Source: Spirochaeta sp. UBA5339
GTDB lineage: Bacteria; Spirochaetota; Spirochaetia; DSM-2461
Reading direction: 5' to 3'
DNA length: 54,923 nt
Assembly: GCA_002408085.1 (NCBI GenBank)
Contig: DHQL01000012.1
Location: 83,121-138,043, forward strand
Shown here: positions 8,911 through 16,393 of the stretch, piece by piece
How positions within the stretch are numbered: the stretch's first letter is position 1
Layout: every line of letters begins with the position of its first letter
Position numbers and translations under genes: made by a program
The notes under the pieces: generated by a model
Database searches by the model: none
Seen by the model: the letters and a program-made list of their open reading frames with translations, nothing else
What the model was told of the DNA's origin: nothing

Positions 8911-9045
8911 TAATGAATTAAAGGACTGGGGCTAAAGAGCGTTAAACTGCTTTTTGTGAAGGTTTTCACTGCTGCAGATGAGCTTTTTCCGCCGGTCCTT
9001 ATGTTTTTTTATGCAATAACCGGAAGGCCTGGTCCTACCGGTAGA
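8911..9045 (+). ncRNA. Structured 5' leader or small RNA upstream of the 61-aa protein and rpsT
   Basis: The leader after the 8873 promoter folds by eye. Closing arms AAGGACTGG (8921-8929) and CCGGTCCTT (8992-9000) enclose a GTGAA/TTCAC hairpin (8956-8969). A run of seven T follows (9004-9010), as in an attenuator or a terminated small RNA. A second hairpin, ACCGG..AGG / CCT..CCGGT (9019-9042), lies just before the ribosome-binding site. It does not match SRP RNA, 6S or tmRNA. Autoregulation of the downstream ribosomal protein genes is one possibility; the family is not recognised. Confidence 0.45.
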
Positions 9046-9059
9046 TTTAGGAGTCAAAA

Positions 9060-9245
9060 ATGGCAGGAGTTAGTAAGAACGCCCGTATCGGTTCTGGTAC
9101 ACATAAGTTTGTCCATGCCGAAGATGGCGGCGAAATCAAAATGCGCTCTATTTTTCAGAATGGACGTATGAGACATGTTGCCGAATGTGAAAAATGTAAG
9201 CGCCAGGAAAGAAGACCCAGCGATTTCGTTTTAGCACAGGGCTGA
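9060..9245 (+). CDS. Unrecognised 61-aa basic protein
   Basis: Small protein starting MAGVSKNARIGSGTHKFVHA, with a single CEKC pair near the middle and many basic residues. Start ATG 9060 has a good AGGAG seven bases upstream. Its position directly before rpsT and behind a strong promoter with a structured leader suggests a translation- or nucleoid-related role and high expression. I do not recognise the family. The lone CxxC could bind zinc only as a dimer or with the nearby His. Confidence 0.65.
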   Translation: MAGVSKNARIGSGTHKFVHAEDGGEIKMRSIFQNGRMRHVAECEKCKRQERRPSDFVLAQG

Positions 9246-9350
9246 TTCAAAAAATCTTCAGAGGAGTTTTACTCTACAGGGTAGTTTGCCCGGGAGTTTA
9301 ACGAAAGGTTTTCTGGAGTTGAAAGAACAAAACCACAGGAGGTAGTAGAA

Positions 9351-9614
9351 GTGCCTAATTCACTTAATGCTGCAAAGAGACATCGTCAGAATCTCAAAGC
9401 CAGAGCACACAACCGTACTATCCGGAGTACTGTAAGAACAAGTATCAAAGCATTTGAAGCTGCTGTTGAAGCCAAAGACAAGGCTGTTGCAGAAGTTAAA
9501 TATGCCGAGTTTGTAAAGCTCGTTGATACTGCTGCAGGAAAGGGACTGTATCACAGGAATATGGCTGCAAGAAAGAAGTCCAGACTTCACAAAGTTCTTG
9601 CCGCAATGGCTTAA
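9351..9614 (+). CDS. rpsT: 30S ribosomal protein S20
   Basis: 87 aa, normal for bS20. It starts MPNSLNAAKRHRQN and carries KAVAEVKYAEFVKLVDTAAGKG and NMAARKKSRL. It binds 16S rRNA at the base of the small subunit. The start codon is GTG, preceded by a strong GGAGGT; a non-AUG start on S20 is also known from E. coli. Confidence 0.95.
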   Translation: MPNSLNAAKRHRQNLKARAHNRTIRSTVRTSIKAFEAAVEAKDKAVAEVKYAEFVKLVDTAAGKGLYHRNMAARKKSRLHKVLAAMA

Positions 9615-9651
9615 CGATAGCGATCAAATCCTAATTATTTAGAGAAGAGAT

Positions 9652-9954
9652 ATGTCAGAAATAAAGCTAACTAAAGCTGAGATAATTGAGCATATTTATG
9701 ACAATTCATCAATCAGCCGAAAAGATATTCACAATGTGATAGATTCTTTTTTTGAAGAAATAAAAAATGCTCTTGAAGATGATAGAGTAGTTGAGCTTAG
9801 AGGATTCGGGACCTTTGAAATCCGTACCCGTAAGGGTCGGGAGAAAGCCAGAAACCCTAAAACCGGTGAAATCGTGCCTGTTGAAAGTCACGGTGTAACT
9901 GTTTTCAGACCTGGTAAAGAACTGAAAAAACTGGCCTGGCCCCTGCGCAAGTAG
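9652..9954 (+). CDS. HU/IHF family DNA-binding protein
   Basis: A 100-aa nucleoid protein. It has KAEIIEHIYD at the dimerising helices, the core VELRGFGTFEIRTRKGREKARNPKTGE and the DNA-intercalating arm ending NPKTGEIVPV, followed by GVTVFRPGKELKK. GRNPxTGE-type spacing fits HU or IHF; the sequence alone does not separate them. The AT-rich codon use differs slightly from the flanking genes. The stop codon lies inside the outer arm of a structured RNA. Confidence 0.92.
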   Translation: MSEIKLTKAEIIEHIYDNSSISRKDIHNVIDSFFEEIKNALEDDRVVELRGFGTFEIRTRKGREKARNPKTGEIVPVESHGVTVFRPGKELKKLAWPLRK

Positions 9955-10024
9955 GTAGGCAGGCTCAAGCCTCAGCAGGCTGATTCGGACGGATAGCTCC
10001 GTCAGGAAATATGCCTACTTATTT
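9949..10024 (+). ncRNA. Putative three-way-junction RNA at the 3' end of the HU gene
   Basis: The outer helix has arms 9949-9960 and 10013-10024 (12 pairs with two G-T). It encloses a hairpin AGCCT/AGGCT with a 4-base loop (9968-9981) and a hairpin GACGGA/TCCGTC with a TAGC loop (9988-10003). It overlaps the HU stop codon and precedes a separate terminator. It lacks the T-arm and acceptor geometry of a tRNA. It could be a 3'-UTR stability element or a released small RNA. Confidence 0.4.
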
Positions 10025-10062
10025 CTGAAAGATCTACTCCGGTTTATCCGGATGACAGGAAG

Positions 10063-10089
10063 GGCGCTCCCGTCAGGGGCGTCTTTTCT
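10063..10089 (+). terminator. Rho-independent terminator after HU
   Basis: A GC-rich stem (GGCGCTCCC with GGGGCGTC, one bulged T, 4-base loop) is followed by TTTTCTATTT. It ends the rpsT-HU unit about 110 bases after the HU stop. Confidence 0.6.
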
Positions 10090-10202
10090 ATTTATAAGCA
10101 TCAATTCTGAAGACCCTGTCCGGAGACCTCGGCCGAATTGACAATCAAGGCCAGAAGTAGGAGAATAGAAGGGGTATACTATCTTCAGGGAGGTGTGGTT
10201 CT

Positions 10203-10424
10203 ATGATCTCTGATACAAAGAAAGAGGTGCTGGAACTTTTCAGTGAAGGCCGTGAACTCTACAAAACCCGGAAGTTTTCCGAGGCCATGGGCAGGTTTGC
10301 CGAGGCCCTGAAACTGGACAAGGATGACGGTCCGTCCAGGGTATACTTTGCCAGATGCAAGATGTATCTGGAGAGTCCTCCTCCCCCGGAGTGGGACGGT
10401 GTATTTGTAATGACAACTAAATAG
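10203..10424 (+). CDS. Small TPR protein with adenylate-cyclase-type C-terminal tail
   Basis: A 73-aa protein. Residues about 8-45 form one TPR-like helix pair (GRELYKTRKFSEAMGRFAEA). The C-terminus, YLESPPPPEWDGVFVMTTK, matches the tail that follows TPRs in many spirochaete and cyanobacterial class III adenylate cyclases. No cyclase domain is present and none is found upstream, so this is either a stand-alone partner or a remnant. GGGAGGTG lies in front of the ATG, and it is followed 15 bases later by a bactofilin gene. Confidence 0.7.
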   Translation: MISDTKKEVLELFSEGRELYKTRKFSEAMGRFAEALKLDKDDGPSRVYFARCKMYLESPPPPEWDGVFVMTTK

Positions 10425-10439
10425 GAATAACAAAATATT

Positions 10440-10847
10440 ATGGCGCCATCTTTAAAAGATATTGAATCAATTTCTACAATTTTAGGGAATGAGACAGTTT
10501 TCAAGGGGACAATGAAATTCACAAAGCCCCTTAAGATTGACGGTAAATATGAAGGACGCATCGAGTCTGAAGGTTTTCTCTATATCGAAGAGGGAGCAGA
10601 GGTTCGTGCCGATATTCAGGTCGGTTCCATTGTAATCGGCGGAATTGTTTATGGAGACATTGAAGCTTCCGAGAAGCTGGAGATGCTTTCTACAGGTCAG
10701 GTTATCGGAAATATCCGTACAGCCAAGCTGAAGATCGCCGACGGTGTCCGTTTTGAGGGCAAGTGCGACATGATCAGCGATCCCGAATCGGTGGACGTGT
10801 TTTCTGCACCCGTTGCTCAGCTTAAACAGGATCATAATGATATTTGA
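10440..10847 (+). CDS. Bactofilin (second copy)
   Basis: 135 aa with the bactofilin beta-helix signature (TMKFTKPLKIDGKYEGRIES, VIGGIVYGDIEASEKL, STGQVIGNIRTAKLKI). The repeat pattern matches the bactofilin at 7009 but the sequence is clearly divergent, so the two are old paralogues that may form separate or mixed filaments. The ribosome-binding site is weak (AGGA about 11 bases upstream). It ends 11 bases inside the next gene. Confidence 0.9.
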   Translation: MAPSLKDIESISTILGNETVFKGTMKFTKPLKIDGKYEGRIESEGFLYIEEGAEVRADIQVGSIVIGGIVYGDIEASEKLEMLSTGQVIGNIRTAKLKIADGVRFEGKCDMISDPESVDVFSAPVAQLKQDHNDI

Positions 10848-11346
10848 TGAGCTAAGCTCTTCAATCCTGAAACACTGCCGTACCCGTGGTTTAACCATTG
10901 TAACAGCCGAATCCTGCACCGGCGGGCTTATAGCCGCATCTCTGACGGAGATAGCCGGAAGCTCCGATGTGGTGTGGGGCGGTTTTGTGACCTATGCCAA
11001 TGAGGCTAAAGCCGGGAGTCTTGGTGTTCCCCTCTCTCTGATAGAGGGAAAGGGTGCCGTATCGGAGGAGGTTGTTGCCGCAATGGTGACAGGCGCTCTT
11101 GAAAGGAGCGGCGCCTCCCTGGCTGTTGCTGTCTCGGGAATCGCCGGTCCCGGAGGAGGCAGTCCGGACAAGCCCGTGGGCACCGTATGGATTGCGGCGG
11201 GGCGGCATGGGGAGACACCCCTTTCTCAGCTATTTCATTTCACCGGAAACAGATCTCAGATCAGAGAGGAGACTGTAAGCCGGGCACTCCTTCTATGTGA
11301 AAAACTGATTTTGTCCTCTTCTTCTCTTGACAGTGAACAGCACTGA
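10837..11346 (+). CDS. pncC: Nicotinamide-nucleotide amidohydrolase (CinA C-terminal domain, PncC)
   Basis: A 169-aa stand-alone CinA C-terminal domain. It has the catalytic TAESCTGGLIAASLT, GGFVTYANEAK and AVSGIAGPGGGSPDKPVGTV. It deamidates NMN to nicotinate mononucleotide in pyridine-nucleotide salvage. The start is ATG 10837 with ACAGGA upstream; it overlaps the end of the bactofilin gene by 11 bases. The N-terminal MoeA-like domain of full CinA is absent, as in E. coli PncC. Confidence 0.9.
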   Translation: MIFDELSSSILKHCRTRGLTIVTAESCTGGLIAASLTEIAGSSDVVWGGFVTYANEAKAGSLGVPLSLIEGKGAVSEEVVAAMVTGALERSGASLAVAVSGIAGPGGGSPDKPVGTVWIAAGRHGETPLSQLFHFTGNRSQIREETVSRALLLCEKLILSSSSLDSEQH

Positions 11347-11394
11347 TAATATATTTTATTTATGATACGGTTCCCGCAATGCGGGGCAATCCCT

Positions 11395-11422
11395 TTGACA
11401 AGTCTGTGTCTTCACTTTTAAT
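11395..11422 (+). promoter_or_regulatory. Sigma-70 promoter for rho
   Basis: TTGACA (11395-11400), 16 bases, TTTAAT (11417-11422), leaving a leader of about 65 bases. A second TTGACA at 11453 has no good -10 partner. Confidence 0.6.
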
Positions 11423-11493
11423 CCTTTTAACAAGAAAATAATTTTGAAGAAATTGACATATATACAATTAATCAAAACAACTTTGGAGAATTT

Positions 11494-13299
11494 ATGGCGA
11501 TAATCCGGAAAAATCTGGACAATCCTCAGGATGAGGCCGCAGTATCCGAGCCCGTTGACGCGCAGAATGAACTGGATCTTGGAACCGGAACAGAAGCTTC
11601 TGCCCCTGCGGAAGCTACTGCAGATGAAGCCCAGGAGAACAAAACTGTCACAGTTAAAAAGGCAGCTGTGAGAAAACGTGTGGTTAAGAAAAAAGCCAGG
11701 ACCGAAGAGGATTCTTCGGAAACAGCCGAGAAAAAGATCGTTGCGAAAAAAAGCAAAAAGACCGATTCTGAAGAGAGTCCGGCAGATCAGGAATCAGCTC
11801 CCGCTGCGGAAGTCAAAACCGAGGCTCCTGATTCTGATTCCGACTCAGAGGCAAAATCAGAATCCGGTGCTCAGACAGAGAAGAGCGACAATGATTCATC
11901 AAAATCAGAAACATCAAAGCCTGAATCATCAAACAGAAGAAACAATTCCTACAACAAGAGAAAGAACGGCAAGAACAGAAGAAACGAACTAGCCCGTCAG
12001 ACCAGAAACCAGCCCCTTCCAACCCCCGATCAGCCTACATTGACAATTAACGATCTTTCCATGATGAACATGCCCGATCTTCGCAAGTATGCCGAAGAGA
12101 TGGAGATCGACCGGGACGATCTGATCACCCTGAAGAAGCAGGAAGTGATCTTTACGGTCCTCAAGGCTCATATCGAGAAGAGAAACGGTGTCATCTACGC
12201 CTACGGATCACTGGAAATTCTGCCCGACGGATACGGATTCCTCCGTTCTCCCCAGAACTCCTACCTTCCCGGAAGCGATGATATCTATATCTCTCCCTCC
12301 CAGATCAGACTCTTCAACCTGAAGACGGGAGATACCGTATACGGACAGATCCGTTCACCCAAGGAAGGGGAGCGCTTCTTCGCCATGCTGCGGGTTGTAA
12401 GCGTCAACTTTGACGAACCCGGTGTGGCCCAATCCAGAGTTTCCTTCGAGAACCTTACTCCCCTGTACCCCACAGAGCGTCTGAATATGGAGACCAAGGT
12501 TCCCGATCCCTCTACAAGAATGATCAACCTTTTCTGCCCCATCGGTATGGGTCAGAGAGGTCTTATAGTGTCTCCCCCCCGTTCGGGTAAGACCATTATT
12601 CTCCAGAAGATCGCCAATGCCATTACCGAGAACCACCCCGATGTACAGCTGATCGTTCTGCTGATTGATGAGCGTCCCGAGGAAGTTACCGACATGAAGC
12701 GGAGTGTTCAGGGTGAGGTTATCGCCTCCACCTTCGATGAGCAGGCCAGCCGTCATGTACAGGTTGCGGAGATGGTTCTTGAGAAGGCAAGACGTCTTGT
12801 GGAGCACAAGAAGGATGTTGTTATCCTGCTGGACTCCATCACCCGTCTGGCCAGAGCCTACAACCAGACAGTTCCCACTTCGGGTAAGATCCTGTCCGGT
12901 GGTGTTGACTCCAACGCCCTCCACAGACCCAAGAGATTTTTCGGTGCCGCCCGTAATATTGAAAACGGAGGCAGCCTTACCATCGTGGCCACAGCTCTGA
13001 TCGAGACTGGAAGCCGTATGGACGAGGTTATCTTTGAAGAGTTCAAGGGTACCGGTAACATGGAGCTTGTTCTGGACCGCAGACTGGCTGACAAGAGGGT
13101 TTTTCCCGCCATCAACATCAAGAAATCGGGTACCAGAAAAGAGGATTTACTCCTTACAAATGAAGAACTTAACAAGATGTGGGTCCTCAGAAAGGTAATG
13201 AACCCCATGGATGACATGGAATGTACCGAAATGATTGTTGACAAAATGCGCAAAACCAAGAATAATGAGGCGTTCCTGAAGTCGATGAACTCGGCTTAG
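11494..13299 (+). CDS. rho: Transcription termination factor Rho with long disordered N-terminal extension
   Basis: 601 aa against about 420 for E. coli Rho. Residues 1 to about 170 are an Ala/Glu/Lys/Ser-rich then Asn/Arg-rich low-complexity region. After it come the N-terminal helical bundle (MMNMPDLRKYAEEM), the RNA-binding OLD-fold region (GYGFLRSPQNSYLPGSDDIY) and the ATPase. The ATPase has Walker A SPPRSGKT, Walker B VVILLDSITRLARAYN and the Q/R-loop regions (TSGKILSGGVDSNAL). It is a hexameric RNA translocase that ends transcription. The ribosome-binding site is TGGAGAA. It is followed 49 bases later by rpmE and its terminator. Confidence 0.97.
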   Translation: MAIIRKNLDNPQDEAAVSEPVDAQNELDLGTGTEASAPAEATADEAQENKTVTVKKAAVRKRVVKKKARTEEDSSETAEKKIVAKKSKKTDSEESPADQESAPAAEVKTEAPDSDSDSEAKSESGAQTEKSDNDSSKSETSKPESSNRRNNSYNKRKNGKNRRNELARQTRNQPLPTPDQPTLTINDLSMMNMPDLRKYAEEMEIDRDDLITLKKQEVIFTVLKAHIEKRNGVIYAYGSLEILPDGYGFLRSPQNSYLPGSDDIYISPSQIRLFNLKTGDTVYGQIRSPKEGERFFAMLRVVSVNFDEPGVAQSRVSFENLTPLYPTERLNMETKVPDPSTRMINLFCPIGMGQRGLIVSPPRSGKTIILQKIANAITENHPDVQLIVLLIDERPEEVTDMKRSVQGEVIASTFDEQASRHVQVAEMVLEKARRLVEHKKDVVILLDSITRLARAYNQTVPTSGKILSGGVDSNALHRPKRFFGAARNIENGGSLTIVATALIETGSRMDEVIFEEFKGTGNMELVLDRRLADKRVFPAINIKKSGTRKEDLLLTNEELNKMWVLRKVMNPMDDMECTEMIVDKMRKTKNNEAFLKSMNSA

Positions 13300-13348
13300 G
13301 ACTATATAAGGCTCTTTGAAACGGAGAGCCGACGGAGGACATACAATT

Positions 13349-13558
13349 ATGAAAGAAGGAATTCATCCTAACTACGTGGATGCCAAAGTTACCTGCGCAT
13401 GCGGTAACGTGATTGAAACAAAATCCACTTCAGGTGATATGGAAGTTGAAATCTGCAGCTCCTGCCACCCTTTCTACACAGGTAAGCAGAAGCTTGTTGA
13501 CACCGCAGGACGTGTTGAGAGATTCAACAAGAAATACGGAATCAAGAGCAAGGACTGA
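13349..13558 (+). CDS. rpmE: 50S ribosomal protein L31
   Basis: 69 aa, starting MKEGIHPNYVDAKVTCACGN and ending RFNKKYG. The zinc-binding type: Cys in TCACG and CSSCH. ATG 13349 was chosen because GGAGGAC lies nine bases upstream; the longer frame from 13316 has no support. It is probably co-transcribed with rho. Confidence 0.95.
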   Translation: MKEGIHPNYVDAKVTCACGNVIETKSTSGDMEVEICSSCHPFYTGKQKLVDTAGRVERFNKKYGIKSKD

Positions 13559-13579
13559 TTTTTCAGATCCCTGTATAGG

Positions 13580-13606
13580 CCGCTCCATCTGGAGCGGTTT
13601 TTTTTT
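13580..13606 (+). terminator. Rho-independent terminator after rpmE
   Basis: A perfect 7-bp stem CCGCTCC / GGAGCGG with an ATCT loop is followed by nine T. It lies 21 bases after the stop codon. Confidence 0.92.
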
Positions 13607-13741
13607 GCATTTTTTCCCGCCCCGGGATGAAACCGTTACATATTTAAAAACTGTCGCTTTCTCAGACAAAGAGTCGTAAAATTAATGGTGGAAAGTGAAA
13701 TGGAAGATCTGCCGGCCTCCTGCAGTGTAAGGGGTTTTATT

Positions 13742-15361
13742 ATGAAAAAAATTCAAAACAAGATTATCCTTCTTGTCATTTCCTGTCTTCTTATTCTGGG
13801 AGTTTCAATGAGTCTGCTCGCTGTGAGTTCTCTGAGAACCATGGGCCGCGGTGACCTGCATATTCTCGAAGAGGAAATGTACTCCGATTTTGACAGAATG
13901 TCTGAAAATCTTATTAATCTATCCCTCTCAATGGTTTTGCAGAGTTACTCCCGTGCAGATGAACTGGGCGAAGAGGCTGCCATGGAGGAGGCCAAAGAAT
14001 ACCTGAGAAACCTCCATTATGGTGATGATGGTTATATCTTTGTTTACGATTCGGTGGGGACAACCGTGGTGATGCTGGGGCAGGATGTGGAAGGGACCAA
14101 CCGCTGGGATCTTCAGGACAGCAACGGGGCCTATATTGTCAGAGAACTTGTTGATGCCGCCAAGAGCGGTGACGGATTCTTTGACTACTACTTTCCCAAA
14201 CCCGGAGAGACCGAAGCCCTCCGCAAGCGCTCTTATGCCGCTTACTTTGAGCCCTGGGACTGGGCTATCGGTACGGGAAACTATGTAGATGATATCGATA
14301 TTCTTATTGCGAATCAGGAGGAGGGAATGAAGGCTACCCTGACCAGGGTTACAATGACCATTATTCTTGCGGATCTTGGAATCATTCTTCTGGCCGCCCT
14401 GCTGGCACTCTATATGGGACGGAAAATAGCACAGCCTGTGGTCTATCTGGCCGAAGAGGCTGTAAGAATCGCCGACGGGGATCTGACCAGGACCATTGAT
14501 GTGGTCACCTCCGATGAAACCGGAGCCCTTGCCGAGGCCTTTAACAATATGATCCTGAGACTGAGAGAGATAATGATGAATATAACCCATGCGGCGGATA
14601 TTATAGGAAGCAGCGCCATGGAGATGAGCGATGCTTCCCGTCAGGTTGCCGAAGGGGCAAACGAGCAGGCCTCCAGCGCCGAAGAGATCTCTGCATCCAT
14701 GGAGCAGCTTTCGGCCAATATTCAGCAGAACACCGATCACTCCTTCGAGGCCAACAGAATTGTCAGTCAGGCCGCCGGTGATGCCGATTCAAGCGGCAAG
14801 GCCGTTGAGGATGCGGTGGAGTCTATGAAGTTCATCTCCGGCAAGATCGGGATTATCGAAGAGATTGCCCGGAACACAAACCTTCTGGCACTGAATGCCG
14901 CCATAGAAGCCGCCCGGGCCGGAGAGGCGGGGAAGGGCTTTGCAGTTGTGGCTTCCGAGGTGAGAAAACTTGCCGAGAGCAGCCAGAAGGCCGCAAGTGA
15001 TATTACCCAGGTCTCTGCGGAAAGCACAAAAAAGGCAGACCTTACCCGGGAGATGATGGCCAATATGGTTCCCACCATCAAAAAGTCAGCGGGCATTGCC
15101 GAAGAGATTATGCTCGGAAGCCGTGAACAGGCCACGGGAGCCGAACAGATCAACACCGCCCTGATGCAGATGGACAAGGTCATCCAGTCCAATGCCAGCT
15201 CCAGTGAGCAGATCGCCGCCATGGCGGAGGAACTTAAAAACCGGTCAAGCGAACTGAATGAGGCGGTCAGCTTCTTCCGTGTAAAAGAGTCATCCGAAGC
15301 GGCTCAGGGGAGCTCTCTACTGGAGTATTCTCCCGATCCGGAACACCCCCATGCCGTTTGA
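13742..15361 (+). CDS. Methyl-accepting chemotaxis protein with single Cache sensor
   Basis: A 539-aa chemoreceptor. First membrane span about residues 6-29; periplasmic sCache_2-type domain (YGDDGYIFVYDS ... WDWAIGTGNYVDD) that usually senses small carboxylates or similar ligands; second span about 200-220; HAMP (about 220-275); long signalling coiled coil with the hairpin tip NTNLLALNAAIEAARAGEAG. There is no C-terminal CheR-docking pentapeptide. ATG 13742 is favoured over 13685 because AAGGGG precedes it and the membrane span follows directly. No chemotaxis genes lie next to it. It converges with the aldo/keto reductase gene. Confidence 0.93.
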   Translation: MKKIQNKIILLVISCLLILGVSMSLLAVSSLRTMGRGDLHILEEEMYSDFDRMSENLINLSLSMVLQSYSRADELGEEAAMEEAKEYLRNLHYGDDGYIFVYDSVGTTVVMLGQDVEGTNRWDLQDSNGAYIVRELVDAAKSGDGFFDYYFPKPGETEALRKRSYAAYFEPWDWAIGTGNYVDDIDILIANQEEGMKATLTRVTMTIILADLGIILLAALLALYMGRKIAQPVVYLAEEAVRIADGDLTRTIDVVTSDETGALAEAFNNMILRLREIMMNITHAADIIGSSAMEMSDASRQVAEGANEQASSAEEISASMEQLSANIQQNTDHSFEANRIVSQAAGDADSSGKAVEDAVESMKFISGKIGIIEEIARNTNLLALNAAIEAARAGEAGKGFAVVASEVRKLAESSQKAASDITQVSAESTKKADLTREMMANMVPTIKKSAGIAEEIMLGSREQATGAEQINTALMQMDKVIQSNASSSEQIAAMAEELKNRSSELNEAVSFFRVKESSEAAQGSSLLEYSPDPEHPHAV

Positions 15362-15376
15362 TCACCCTTACCGGGA

Positions 15377-16246
15377 TCAATGAAAGAGGGGAGCCATTTC
15401 CAGTGTATCAGCCATGCGGGCCATATCCTGATCAGTGGGGCCCGTTATGATACCCGCTGAAAAATCTTCGGCGGCCTGAAGTACCCGGGGGAGAACATAA
15501 ATATCCCCTGTGGTATTCAGGAAACACTGATCATCCGAAAGAACCCAGGCCACCGCCCGGTTGATGTCCTCCTGTTCCTCCAGAGGCTCATACCAGGTGG
15601 CTCTGGTTTTTACGCCTTCCGGCCAGGGACGCCGGCAGATCGCCTTGATGGTCTGAAAGGCAATCTCCTTTTCTGCACAGAGTTTTTTAAGTTTCATATA
15701 TTGTTCGGTATAGCCGCTGTTCAGGCTCATGGGATAGTTCCATGGGATAAGAACCGAGTCGAAGGGGTACTTCTCCAGGCTTCTCATGTGGAAGTCCGGG
15801 GTCTGAACACCGTGACCCGTTATACCCAGATAACGGACCCATCCTTTCTCCTTTGCCTCAATAAAGGCCTTCAGGACACCGTCGGGTCCCATGGCAGTCT
15901 GCCACTCATCCTCTTCCACAAGACAGTGCATCTGCCAGAGATCTATCACATCACAGTTCATCCTTTTCCGGGAGCTTTCGATCTCCTCCATGGCCTCTTT
16001 ATATGTACGCTTTACGGTTTTGGTGGCCAGAAAGAATTTGTCTCTGTGCTTCTTCATCCATGGGCCGATCCTCAGTTCCGCATCGCCGTAGCCCATGGCT
16101 GTATCGATATGGTTGATGTTGTAGCGGAAAAGAAGATCCAGGGTGGCGTCGGCCTCCTTCTGAGTGACCTCGGCCAGTGAGGCGGCACCGAAGAGGGTTC
16201 TGCTGCTGTTGTGACCTGTTTTTCCAAAGGGTTTTCTGGTAATCAT
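15377..16246 (-). CDS. Aldo/keto reductase
   Basis: A 289-aa (beta/alpha)8 NAD(P)H-dependent carbonyl reductase. The catalytic tetrad is visible: Asp and Tyr in HIDTAMGYGDAE, Lys in ATKTVKRT and His in LWQMHCL. The start is ATG 16246 with GAAAGGAG upstream; the longer frame to 16402 runs into the opposite promoter region. It belongs to the bacterial subgroup that lacks the ferredoxin tail. The substrate is unknown. Confidence 0.88.
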   Translation of the reverse strand: MITRKPFGKTGHNSSRTLFGAASLAEVTQKEADATLDLLFRYNINHIDTAMGYGDAELRIGPWMKKHRDKFFLATKTVKRTYKEAMEEIESSRKRMNCDVIDLWQMHCLVEEDEWQTAMGPDGVLKAFIEAKEKGWVRYLGITGHGVQTPDFHMRSLEKYPFDSVLIPWNYPMSLNSGYTEQYMKLKKLCAEKEIAFQTIKAICRRPWPEGVKTRATWYEPLEEQEDINRAVAWVLSDDQCFLNTTGDIYVLPRVLQAAEDFSAGIITGPTDQDMARMADTLEMAPLFH

Positions 16247-16393
16247 TATTTGCTCCTTTCTCCATATTATTCTAACAGGACTCTGATAATCTTTACAGAT
16301 TTTTACGCTTTCCAATTTTAACGCTTTGGCATAAAATGTTAAAATCAGTTTTTTCATGCAATAATGCAGGCTTTTCTGTATTGGAGGATAATT

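Noticed and set aside
8911..9042. Possible SRP (4.5S) RNA
   Set aside because: A GGAAGG sequence sits in a hairpin at about 9021, but the required GGTCAGG/AGCAGCC context and the length of the closing helix do not match.
9949..10024. Possible tRNA
   Set aside because: The outer helix is 12 bp, there are only two inner hairpins, and no TTCRA-type T-loop is present.
13645..13669. Possible sigma-28 (flagellar) promoter before the chemoreceptor gene
   Set aside because: TAAA and a CAGACAA box resemble the consensus, but the spacing is two bases too short and the -10 match is poor.
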